Below, in pieces: positions 21,474-33,190 of a DNA stretch of 64,000 bases (its first letter is position 1; each line of letters begins with the position of its first letter). The DNA lies in NCBI GenBank assembly GCA_001051155.2, contig JYIP02000008.1:744001-808000 (forward strand), written 5' to 3'. The stretch comes from Chrysoporthe austroafricana (lineage: Eukaryota > Ascomycota > Sordariomycetes > Diaporthales > Cryphonectriaceae). Under the pieces are notes generated by a model, which was given only the letters and a program-made list of their open reading frames with translations, did not search any database and was not told the DNA's origin. The translations under genes and the position numbers were made by a program.

Positions 21474-22862
21474 CTAGATCCCGTAGAACACCCCGGCAGC
21501 GCCCAGATTTCTCCTCTGCATCTCCCAGCGGAAGAGCACCGCCCCGAAAGGCGACAGGTGGCGGTAGAGCAGGACGCTCCCTACGAGGCCCAGCGCGGCC
21601 GCGGAGCTTCCCAGCGCCGACAAGACAGCGCCACCCCGAGACCGCTTCTCAACAGCCCGAGGCCCGTCCCGACCGCGTGCGGACGGCTCGCCCATCAGCC
21701 AGTCGTAGGGCACGGCAGCTCTGATCATACCCCTAGCGAACCTGGTCGCCCGCCACGGCCCATCCCCCGCGACGTCCGTCTGCCAGGGTCGGGACACCAC
21801 GTCCCCACCGAACAACTCATCGCGTACGCCATCCACGAAGACGCAGAGGCACTCATACCGCCTCCTCATCATGTCTCGCAGCCAGGGGCGTGGGACCTCG
21901 GGCGCGAGCATGAGCGCGAGGTACCCGAACGCCAGGCAGTCCAGCGCGGTGGGCCTGTTCCCGCCGAGGAGGAAGCGCCCCTCGGCGCCGTGCTGTTGCC
22001 CCGTCAGGTCGGCCAGCACGCCGAGGCACTCTCTCCCCGTGGCCTCGAGCCGGAAGAGGGCCGTCTGCTCCGGCGACAGGGCGGCCTTGACGCTCCTGTT
22101 GCGCGGGCGCAGGCGCTCGGGGACCTTCAGGAAGCCGCGGGTGTCCTCCTCCGCTGGCCTCCGAGCCGGCTCGCCGCCGTCGTCGTCGATGTTCAGGTCC
22201 GACAGCCCCAGGTGCGCGGCGGCGTCGCACATGCGCCGGCGGACCGCGGGCGGCTCCGTCCATGTCAGGGGGAAGGGTAGGATGGTGCTGTACGCGGGGC
22301 GCGTGGTAGCGACCCAGTTCTCGCTCGAGACGTACAGCGACAGCGCGAGCAGGGGCGCGGCCGCGCTCGAGAGGAAGGTGGTGTAGGCGGTGGCGTCTGC
22401 CTTCTGTGACGCCGTGAGACCGGCGTCGAGGTCGAGGTCCCATGCCGGGTCGACACTACTCAGGTAGTCGACGACGGGCGTGAAGCCGCTGACCCAGGTT
22501 CCTGAGACGGTCTCATGTAGGGCTGGGAGAGCTCCTGTGCGGTGGTTAGCGCAGCTGCAAGTCTGAGTTCCCGGGGCCCGGCCCAAGTCAAGGTCCGGGC
22601 GCCACCGGGCCCGAAGACGCGGGACACGCCGCCAGCCATGCTTGGACGGGATGCGGCGGTGGGAGCTCGGGGCGAGAGGGCCTGGACCGCCCTGTGTCTT
22701 GCTTGTCTACTTACTTGTTGGTACACCGGAGGGACTGTTCGCGACAAGCTCCCATGCAGAGGCCGGCACGGCATATGCTAGATACGTAATGGCAGCCAGG
22801 CACTCGGCATCGACGGAGGCCAGGCCAAACGCCGGGCCCCAGACGTGGAGGCGGAGGACCAT
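21474..22862 (-). CDS. SAM37: Tom37/Sam37 metaxin-like mitochondrial outer-membrane protein
   Basis: A subunit of the sorting and assembly machinery that inserts beta-barrel proteins into the mitochondrial outer membrane. Exons are 22862-22715 and 22534-21474. The intron 22714-22535 (gtaagt...gcacag) joins into a 402-residue frame. The N terminus MVLRLHVWGPAFGL and the block ECLAAITYLAYAVP are family-typical, and the junction yields ALPALHETVSGTWVSGF, the thioredoxin/GST-like N-domain. A GST C-like helical domain follows (FLLGGNRPTALDCLAFGYLAL). Near the C terminus there is a hydrophobic segment, LSALGSSAAALGLVGSVLLY, a likely membrane contact. An upstream in-frame extension exists, but ATG 22862 matches the family start. 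The coding sequence is very GC-rich. It flanks the gene desert. Confidence 0.9.
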
Positions 22863-25015
22863 ATCTTCCTCTTCTTGGCGGGTCCGTCGGCGGACGCGGG
22901 GGATTGGCTCTCTACCCTGGGCGGAAGATACGAGGGTAAGGGGAGGAGGACGAGGCTGACCCGTATGGCGTGCGACCCCCACAGACTCTATCGTACGACG
23001 AGCAGGATCCCCCGGACCAGCAAGATACTACGCCCAGGAGGTCTTTCGGTCTCTGCACCACGTTGGTCCAGCTGGGGTGCAACAGCGCCTGCAGGCCCCC
23101 CCGTCAGCAGCCTGGTCACCAAGCCTGCTGATGCGACCAAACGCACAGCCGCGCCTCTGCCGAGATGAGGGCAATCAGGCTGGCCCAAGCGCTCCAGACG
23201 GAAATGCGGTGCGGGAATAAAGGAGAGCAACCATGGATGGCTCTGCGTCGAGGCTGGCTGGTCCGCAGGGGTACGCGTCAGGGACCGGGAAAAGACGGTG
23301 CGGTTCGTGTTGGTCAGTCCGCTCCCGCGGGCGCAGGCCTGGCCGGGTGGCTGGCTGGCCGGATGAGATGAGATGAGGTCGTAATGCGTTTGCGATCGCG
23401 CGGCCCCTGGCACTGACAGCAGACGGATGCCGTGCAGCCGGCACTAGGTACGGTGCCAGCGGTGCGTGGAGGAGGAGGAGGAAACAGATCGTGCAGACTG
23501 TCCACGGCGGGCGAATGGCGAGGCTCTGTTTTGCTTTGGTGCAGGATCTAGATCGGCGCGGGGCCCTGTCGCGTCGAGATGATGACAGCGTGACAGCCTC
23601 CAGCTGGGTGATGGGCCTGTGGACGTCCCATTACTGCCTGTATGTGGTGTGGGCTTTTGTGGGCGGTAGGTAAGATGAGGTCGAACCTTCTCTGGCGCAC
23701 GGGAGCGAGATCCAGGGTCCACCCTGATCAAACGCCAAAACCCAGACAGGGATCTTGCTATAAATGGGAAAGGCTGCTGGGGCAGGGCCCAGCTGGGCCT
23801 CAGGGTCTCTACCAAAGTGCCACAGCACCTGGCCGCGCTGGCCTGTGCCTGTCACGCCTGTACTGGGGCGCTTCTGGGTACTCACGGTACTATAAGGCCA
23901 GCGCATGGCAGTTATGACCTCACCCAATCTCACCCAATCTCCTCCTCGCCCTGGCACCCCTCCCGCACTCGCTGCCGAGCTGCCCGTTTCAAGTAACGAT
24001 GGTCGTGTGAGTGAAACGATCCTGCTCTGTAATTGGCAAAGGGCGTTTCAAGAAGTGTAATGGCAATGTCGTGGCGGCGTGGCAATCCTCTCGTGCTTGC
24101 GCAAGCACGTGGCAGGATGGCCATAGTGGTGTGATGAGTGGTGGTGGGCAGCAGAGGGGATCGTATACTATGTACCACCGCCGCATGTACCGCACCATAC
24201 TACCGTGCTGTGTACTCTGCTGCGATGTACTCTGGCAGAGGGCGTGGCCTCTGCATGGGTTGCCGTACTGGGAACTAGGACTGCCCGAAATTTGATGGGC
24301 GTCCTCTGCTCTAGAGCCCATCTCCATACGTCGGCGGGTGGCGGGATAAGCTTGTTTCCTACGTGCCTCCTTTCCAGCCTCCTCCAGGCACCGTTTCAGG
24401 GGTAATTTCACCTCTTTGACGTCTGACAGCGACGAGCCAGAAACCCGTCGCACCTTTTCCTGCTCGCCCCTTGTACCTCTGTCCAATTTCCTTCTGGAAT
24501 GAACTTTTTTTCCCTTCACGCCACCCTGCGCGCTCTGATCTGCAGGGAACTGCCCAGCCCGCCCTCGCGCCGTACCTGATCTTCAGGGTGGCGAACTATG
24601 TGTCCTCTTTTACCTTCTCCGCTAGCGGTTTCAGGACCGTGGAGTATCATCCACGTCTTAGGAACATCTTGCCACGCTCCCACTAGATCCCTCAGAGCTC
24701 AGACGCTCGGGAGCCCCGACAGGGAACCTCGCCCTCTCCCTAACGACCGAGAGAGGCGTCATGGAATCCTCGGATCTTACCATAGTGCTATTTTATTCAT
24801 CTCATGATCCCTCCGGTGCCTACTTATAGAACACGCTTAGCCCACATACCCCGACTATAGCTGGCGTCTAACCCAGTAGCCTTATGACGATCGAGCCGGG
24901 CGCTCGAGGGTGCGTTCTGCTCACCCTGACAAGATCGCCGCGTGGGTCAGATGTGGTCAGCGATGTAAAAGACCTAACCCATGTCCTGCTCTCGCGAGAG
25001 GGCCACTGGCACACG

Positions 25016-25063
25016 AGATGAGACCGTCCCCCGTGACGGGCTGGGGGGGTCACGGTCTCATCT
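25016..25063. repeat. Perfect 12-bp inverted repeat (hairpin)
   Basis: AGATGAGACCGT (25016-25027) is mirrored by ACGGTCTCATCT (25052-25063), with further partial pairing (CCGTGAC / GTCACGG) inside. The arms could form a stable stem in DNA or RNA. A short palindrome CTCTCGCGAGAG lies about 20 bp upstream. Confidence 0.8.
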
Positions 25064-27213
25064 TCACGGGCAAGTGGCGCAACATGGCTCGATGATGCCT
25101 CTCACTCTCGGCACAATTATTTTTATGCCTCCCGTGAATAACAATCGTCGGTCAGGCGGCCGACGCGTTCCGGAAAAGTGGATATCCCGCTCTGCTTCTC
25201 CCTCCGTCTCTATCAAAATTCTTGGTCCCCTCCACGGTCCGCGGAGTTGCCATCATACACCATACACTCGTTTGCGGAACCACCAGTGCGATAGAAACCG
25301 CGGGCTGCCCCGTGCTCTCACCACCAGATTTCCCTTGCCTGCGCCCACCTCGCTTGCGATTCGCGAGCTAAGGCTAGTACCGTAGTGGCATGTATATCGT
25401 GGACGATGACGCCTTCACGAGCCTCGTGACCCCTTCCTCAACCCCCCCGTGCTCCCTCTGCCCGTCTCTTGCAGGCCCCCCTGGTGTGCGGCCACGGCGC
25501 CACTACGCTGCATACATCTGCCCTCTTCCTGGCTGCCCTCCGGCCAAATCCGCGGTCAATTCGGTCCCTGTGCCGAAGAGCCCCATTTCGCTAAGACCTC
25601 GACCCGGCCACTTGGTCGGGGTGGGAAGAAAGGGCCACAAGAGAGAGGCACCGCCAGTCGTGCCCACTCTGCGGGCGACGCCAGAGTCGCAACCAGCGCG
25701 AAATATCGCTCTCCCCTCGTCCCTCGCGAAGATTTCCCTCAATCCGCAGAAGAACACCCTCCACCGACAGATATGCTATTATGTTCTTCCTCCCACAGCC
25801 CTCCTCCCGGAGAATCCCGCGTATTCGCTTGCCCCTCATTTAGGAACCGCAGACTAGGGCACTCAATAGGCTGGGTGCGTAATGAGGGTGCGCGGCATAC
25901 GGTTCCCCCCGGGAAACCCTTCGCTCTCGAGGTGCGGACAGGGCGGTACGCATCGTACGGTTTAAGCATCCGTCAGATGATTCTCCGCGGCTCCAGGTTA
26001 CATGGCGATGCCGTGCTGCAGGCGCCGCCAGGCTTGCTCCCGTAGAAAGAGAACAGAGAACGAAAACAATTCATGCACACGGGAGTCGTCTCCGGCAGGG
26101 AACGGAGTATCGCCGGCTGCCCCAGCCGAATCCGCCCCCCTCTCCTTCTCTGTCCCTCTCTCCCCCCTCTTTGTCTCCTCGCTGCAAGACACCCTGCAGC
26201 AGCAGTCTAGTCAGGCGAGAGGCTGTCGGCCGTAGGGAAGCAACAGTAGCCCGCAGTACTTGGCCGTGCCCATGGAGACGTAGGCATGCCATCGTGGGTA
26301 CAATGACACGCGCTGGCGGCGCCTGGCGCGCATATGTACATGGCCCGTCTTGGGCTGCTGGGCCTTCCTTCCTGCCGAGGCGTCCCTCCTGCGATGCTAC
26401 CGTATGTACAGTCGTACCCTGGGCCCGAAATTAAGCGGACCCGTGGTTTGTTGCATATCGGTTCGATGGGTTTCCGCTTCGATTCTGTCTGAATCTAATG
26501 CGGGAGAGCGAATTGGGTGAAATTGCAAAGTCTTGTGTGGAGAGAGAGCGAGGGGGGGGAGCCGGGGGGAAAACCCATTACAGGATTGAATTGGATGATA
26601 TGCCTTGCAGTAGTCTCTCAATGCCGCTGCTGCGCTGAGAACGAGGCTAAGCCTAGCCCACTCAGGCAAATCAGACCAGAGTCGCATTCTCGTTTTTTTT
26701 TTTTTTTTTTGCCCTCCCTCCCCAGCTTGTCTGCGGTCAACATTGAGTCTGGCCAGAGAACTTCAGGCCCTTGGCATTGTCCGCTGCACTGCGGCGGATT
26801 TACTACGCGTTTTGACGCGCTGGTGGGTTAGGGCTCCTTTTCACCTGGCACCTTTGCAAAGTAACATCGTAAGAAGTATTATGAGAGATTTGTATTGTAT
26901 GTATTTCTCATAGATATGCCCCCTGCCAAAATGCCCAAACCCATTTACCTCGTGCTATCTCATGATCGATCTTTCATTGGTGTAAGTATATGGGAAAATG
27001 CTCGTAGGCCTGTCCGATCCAATTTGCATTTTGCCTCCCTGTTCCTTTGGGTATCATTAACGGCTATCCTCCTTCTCTGATGAATGATGACGCCGTAAAT
27101 GCTGGTTGATAGTACATGCAAGAGTGACAAAGGGAAACAAAGATAATGGACAAGAGATGACGGCAGGCCAGAGAAGTCCAGCCGCTGCCGCGAAATCCGC
27201 TTTCCCGGATCGT

Positions 27214-28260
27214 CAACGTATAAATTAAAAGCTGATGTAGATGTTGGTGTGGTGATACAGGAGCGGTCCCATCAGCGACCCGATGACGAGTGCGATGCGG
27301 GCGAGGCTCTGAGAGGTGTGCGTGCCCGGAGAGCCGGCTCTAAGGGTAGGTGGCACTGGCGCACCGATGTGGTGGCAATCGCATCCGAAGGTGGAGTGAT
27401 TCTGGCGGTGTCGAAAACGTAACGATTGGGTCGGTCATGATGTTTCGATGTGGCTGCAATCCATCCTATTTCTTCCTTGGGTGACGTGCAGCTGTCGTGG
27501 AACCCCAAGAGAATGCTGGAGAGGCTCCCGTACAGAAAGGGCGATCCAATCCGCGTCCTGCATGGCCCTTTCGAACCACGTATGAGGCTGCCGTCGTGAT
27601 CCTGCAACGAAATCCGCGTGTCCATTCCGAAGTATGATCAGATAATGAGATCATCCTATACAGTCCGTCGCATAATAGCGCGGGTGGGTTTGATGACTGC
27701 GCATCCGGCCGCGGCAGTGGTCGTTCCTGTGTCCGACTTGCCGGCGGCCTGAGAGAATCGATTCCAAAAAGGTGGTCTCGTCGCGTGGTTGGTGTGTGGT
27801 GTGTGGTGGCTGCTTACTCCAAGACCGCTTAGCTGTTCTTGGGGAGGGCAGGCAGAGGCCTGTTTGGTGGCGGGCCAGGGCAGGGAGGCAGGTTTGACGG
27901 GCGCTGCTCGAGGGAAGCCATGTTGTTGTAGGCGGCCATTGCGAATGTGGTTTGGAGTAGGTTGGTGCTGATGTTGGTTGGTAGTAGGGTGGCGGTAGGC
28001 GAGGCTGTCAAGGGCACTTGTGTGGAGAAGTAGTAGTGGCCTTGGTGGTTGTGGTAGAGGGTAGGCAGGTTGGTCTGGCAGTAGACTGAGGAGGTGTTGG
28101 TAGAAGCTTTGAGGCAGCGGAAGACTTGTTTGATGTTTCCAGAAAGATTGTTTGTCTGATGATGATGACTAGAAAGAAGAGGGTCGCGGTGAGGAAGGTG
28201 GGAGGGCGGCCAGCTCAAATATATCTGCGCAGTCATCATTTCAAGATGGCGGCGGCCCAT
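27214..28260 (-). other. Candidate small spliced gene (unproven)
   Basis: On the minus strand a frame ending near 27829 closes with a proline-rich stretch (CPGPPPNRPLPALPK) that looks like an SH3-ligand tail. About 0.5 kb further on, a different frame ends at about 27214 with a hydrophobic C terminus, LARIALVIGSLMGPLLYHH, then a stop. The two could be exons of one small membrane protein, but I could not find a splice set that joins them cleanly. I give no function. Confidence 0.2.
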
Positions 28261-29908
28261 CTTCGAGAAGGCAGGACTGGGAAGACGGCCTGGCAGGGGT
28301 GAGGGGCCGGTACGGGTACGAAGGCCATGAGGTACCTCACGCGTTTGTACCTTTGTACCGCATCACAGGGCAAGGTAGGACATGGGAGGGCCTGGCAGGG
28401 TGTGCCGCATATCCTTGTCTCACCGTGTGATTAGGATGGGGCCAGGAACAGGAACGGGAACGGGAATAGGCAAGAAAAAAAGAGAGCAGGAAAAAAAAAA
28501 AATAGCAGCAGGGCCAGGCAGGTCCTGGGTGCAAGGGGCGGTGACGCAGCTAGCGGGCAAACGGCAAACGAGGTACCCGCTCTTCTCTGGTAGTAGCTGT
28601 GCTAGTACTATTGTAGTAGCATGGCAGCCCATGGCAGGAGCAGTACGAGATGCCAAGGTACGTCCCTCCAAAAATGAAACATCTCGGTGCTCTAACCCCT
28701 AGAGCAGGCCATGCCAGGCCATGAACCTCACCACACTCAACAGCCCCTGGCCTGAGATGGGATGTTCACCAGTTTCTCGTTATTACCGAAAGTCACGGGC
28801 CACCCAGGCCTTGTCCTGCCCTGCCCGGTCCTGCGCTGTCCTCCGCTGTCCCCTTGCTGGCTGTCAGATACGTATGTACCCAGTACCAATTTTACGGAAA
28901 TGGAGGCTGGGACAGGAGGCCGAGGAGCGATCCCGCCGGAAAGTCAAGATACCTACTCCAGACCTGGCGGCCGCGCAGGACGAGCTCGTGCATAGCCATA
29001 TCTGAGCGGTGATAAGATTCGGTGTGCCGGCAGTCATCGGCGTCCCCTCCCCATTGCAAGCTGCCGTGCGCTGTAAACAAGATTTGTGGCTTTCCTCCCC
29101 AAGCGTCGCGCTGCGCCCGAGAATGGCGGTCGGCCGCCCTCGAGCTGCCGGACAGAGTTCAGGCCTGGTGTCATCTTGCTCGATCGGGCATGATCCGTAG
29201 GGCCTCGTGGGCCGCGATCAACAGCCCTGCATAAGCACCGTCAGCCTGCCCGTTTTCGAGGGCGCGTTCGAGAGGCCCGGCGGCGGCGAGCAGGGCATTG
29301 CGACCGCGATAGAGTACAGTAGATCAATCATGCAGGCCTCGGCTGCCCACATACCAGTACGCTGCCACGTACCGATACTGTGCGATCCGTCCTGGACCCT
29401 GGCGGCTGCTCATCATTCGTCATCAGGACTTGTCACCGCTTGCCGCCGCCAACCTTCGGTGTGGAACCTCCCAGCCCACAATTCCCAGGAATTGAGCATC
29501 TGTCTCGACGCAATTCTGATGCGGCTCCGTCCAACAGCCTCGATCGAGGTTGGGGAAACCCGGCGTGTCTTGCAAATGACGGGTCTACCTCTCCACCCAT
29601 AGAATTTTCCATGGAACGATTTGTACCCCACAAAATTGGAGGCGGCGGTCCACCGCCAAGGGCGAGATTTCGTCGTGAACTCCGGTGCTACCGGTCTCGC
29701 CGTGGAGGTCCGTGGATCAGGTAGAGGACAGAGTTTTTAAAAAAAGATTTTGGTGTTGTTGATGAACCCGGTGCAGAGACGGGGATAGGGCGGGTTTCGG
29801 CTGCGGGCGTCTCATTTCTTTCTTGTTATTTTAATTTTTTTTTCTTGTATCTCGTCCAGGGCCTTCCCCAGACTTGGTCTCCATGTCGCCTGGCCCTGTC
29901 TCCCCATC

Positions 29909-29938
29909 GTACCATAGTGGGTAGCGCTACTATGGTAC
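29909..29938. repeat. 10-bp inverted repeat GTACCATAGT/ACTATGGTAC
   Basis: Perfect 10-bp arms (29909-29918 and 29929-29938) with a 10-bp loop. It is the same word family as the element at 14979-15053, and is immediately followed by a TACGTACG-type palindrome. Confidence 0.8.
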
Positions 29939-30303
29939 AGCGTACGTACGGTAGGCCACGGCCTTGCCCTTCTGCCCAGCCCGGCCCTGCAGATCTACGT
30001 ACAGCGCACGTTCCCAAAATATCCAGGGGTTTCAGGGGCCACCATCACCTCCGTGCCCGCCTGGCCCAAACCCTGAGCAAATCGCCAGGGGTTTAATGAG
30101 CCATCAAGGCGACACGAAAGCGCGTCCAGGAATGCTGAGGGCATCGATCCTGGCTACGGCGCCTCCAGCGCATCGCAGTGGCCGCCGCGCGCATTGATCC
30201 AGAAGAAGATTCAATCTCTGGCTGATAGGAGGCTGTCCCTACCAAGTATGTACCTGTCTCTCGGGCAGAGGCCCGCTGATGTCTGTCTGCGTGTCAGTTG
30301 TCT

Positions 30304-30324
30304 CGTCCCACGTCCCACGTCCCA
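30304..30324. repeat. CGTCCCA x3 tandem repeat
   Basis: Three perfect 7-bp units lie head to tail in the gene-poor region. No function is apparent. Confidence 0.85.
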
Positions 30325-33168
30325 CTGGGAACGGTCCAGTACGTCCGCTGCCAGCGTATCTCCCGAGGGTCTGCGCTCTAGCCCAATCACGAGTCCCATG
30401 CCCGACCTCAGAGGTTCCGGCTAGCGGGCTGTCACCCTCTGCAGAGTTTGAAGCTATCCCCGGAGAAGATGAGTCAAGGTCTTGGCCCTGCTACGTAAAG
30501 AAAACCTTGCGGTGTCCTCGGGGAATACCATACTAGGTAGTGACCTCTGGGAGGCAGGCTGCCGTCGAGAACCTGGCCTGTCGGCCGTGGCCCCTGCTAG
30601 GTCTGACGGTGCCTGCAGCATCGTGTCCCATGATCTGGGGCCTGCATATTCTGCTGCCGAGAGTGTCTGATTTCCCTTTGTCTCGGTACCGCTGGTTCGT
30701 GGCGGCGGATGACATATCATCGCGCCGATAGTAATTTGGACAATGGTCTCGCGCCGTCGGCTCCGTCAGTTATCGGAAAGCCGATGTCTCGGAAGGGCAA
30801 CCAGCGCGCTCCTGCAAGAAGCAATTACTGATCTGTCGCCGTCAGATGACCTGTCCTCCACACCCCCCGGACCACCAACCAGCATCCAGCATGCATCTCG
30901 GCCGGGCGCGCAATACGATGTAGCAGAAAGCCACGAGGCGGCGGGGAAATAAGCTCGGTAGTATCACCTCTCGGCATTGGTCAATCGCTGCAGGCTGGCC
31001 AGTACATCCACGGCAAGTCGTCACTTATATTTCGATCCTCGCGACCTTGGCCAGGCTCGGGAATAGAGTTCGCGCCGGCAGCCGCGGCCAGAGTTAGCTC
31101 GAGCGTTTTGAGTTCTCTGCTGTACGGCCGCCGTGCTCCAGGTCAAAGTCTGTTTAGGCTTCAGCCTCTGCCGGAGTATTTGCTCAGGTCGCTTTCGCTC
31201 GCGGGTCGTCATCGGTTGTTGAAACTATTGTTAGCCGAGGTCTGGTCTGGACAAGCTTCCGCGGGACCTCGATGGTGTCGAGCTTCCCGCTCGCCGACGC
31301 GCGGCTGCCCACCGCCATGGCTGACAATGCCGTCGAGGGATCAGCAAACTCCGCGAAAGAGGCTTCAGCCACGATCGGTCAGCTGCTAGCTATATGCAGT
31401 GGTTCGCGGTGGGCCCAGCTCCCGTAGATGATGACTGCCAGGTCGATACGTGTGGCATGCCTTTCTCCCGGGTACGTTCTTCTATGCGACCACCCAATAT
31501 CGGCAGGCTACTGCACGATAATGCACAGTCTGGAAGCCAAGACGGCTACATGGTCAGATTCATCAAGTAAGCTCCTACCCAGGCCCGAGGCTCCGTTTCC
31601 CCAGGTCTGCACGGCCTGCCACCTTATCGCACACCCTTCAACTTGGGACAGTGGAGCACAGGGCAGCGCAGCTGAAGGATCGCAGGTCGCATCGACCCAC
31701 CGATGCGTGCCTTGCAGCTAGCGTGGGTCAGTCTCATGAGTCACCCCTAGATTTGTGTGGGATGTTTGAGCTTCGATGCCTGCGAGCTACCTGACATCAC
31801 GAAAGCCGGCAGGCGGGTGAGCAGTATGAGGTCAGCCTGTTGTTCTGCGAGGAGGTCGGTGATCATTGGACAGCCTCATGGATCTCGCGGTTTGGGTGCC
31901 GCTGGTATAACACGGGCTGAGTAAGACGGCAAGACAACACTCCGTGATGTGTCTTACCACCCATCTCAATATGCTAGCCTCGTGTATGATTCTTGCGTGA
32001 TATTGCAAATAGACGAGAGCTGTCAGACCAGCCCTGCTGCTGAGAAATCGTGTCGGGTGGCTGGTGGTGAACTCGAAGCAGGGCAGCCGTGCGCACATTA
32101 CTGTGTGTGTTGTCCGTGCGCTAGCTCCGCAGGTGTTAAGTTCCGTTCGACAGATTATCACCGAAACCCACCACGGCACACAATGTTCCATCTAAGCGGT
32201 CAACGCTCGGCCGAGACCCTTGTGATCGTCGCACTACTAATGTACACCATGCCGTAGTGAGGGGTGCCACAGCAGGCTTGACGAGATCGTGATGAGACAA
32301 GACGAGCACCTCCGTGGTGCGGGACACGTCTCTCCCACAACAAGCGCCATCTGTGCGATCCGAGTCATGCCGTCGAGAGCCATTGGTACGCGCCGACACT
32401 GATGCTTTCGAGCCGACAGCTCTGATGAGTCGGGGAGCTCTGGTCTTAGATGGAGGTGCTATGAACGGCCAGGTCATATGATAGACGGCACCGGGCGGGT
32501 CCTGACTCTCGCTTGCCAGAGTTTGGGTAGCCATGACTGAGGCGAGTCGTCGCATACTCTGCCGCCAGGGCTCGGGGCCGTCTCGGCTAAAAATCCACGT
32601 CAGCTCGAGGGAAAACGATCAGGCCAGGCGTTGCCCGCCTGAGAGGACTATTATTCCCTGGATCAGGTGATGCGAGCTAATCGAAATCAGAAAGTGACTG
32701 ATCATCACGATTGCTCGTTACAGCAGATGTGGTGCTGGCGTTTCAGCCCGCCGAAGCGAGCGTGATGCTGAGCGCGATGGTGTCCCGGGTGTCGCTGGCC
32801 AATCCACCCTGCATAACCATCAAGCCGCCCAGCGCACAATTATCCACGAGATCTCCTGCAAGGATCGCGAGGCCGTCGAGGGCCAGGCCCAAGATGGAAG
32901 GTGTATCGTAAAGTCTGCATGGCCTGTACGCGATCAGGTGGCTAGCTGTGGCCTGCCATGCCAATACGCCTTAGCATGCATGACCCGAGGGCTTGGAACC
33001 TCAGCTTCCTTAGTTTGATGAGTAAGCGGGCCCGCAGGGCAACAAGGCCATGTCACAAGGCTGACTGACGGTCATGAGCCCACACTGCTCATTTCCCGAA
33101 TCCCGTGCGAACCCACTTCTCGTCGACCTTTTCATCGCCCACTCCGACCAAGAACTCATTGAGGATAT

Positions 33169-33190
33169 ACTATGGTGGCCTACTATAGTA
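33169..33190. repeat. Palindromic motif TACTATGG..CTACTATAGTAC
   Basis: TACTATGG is followed by CTACTATAGTACA, identical over 13 bp to the copy at 15042-15054. ACTATAGT is itself a perfect palindrome. Confidence 0.7.

Noticed and set aside
21558..22280. 240-residue plus-strand ORF antisense to the Sam37-like gene
   Set aside because: Shadow of a very GC-rich coding region; no motif.
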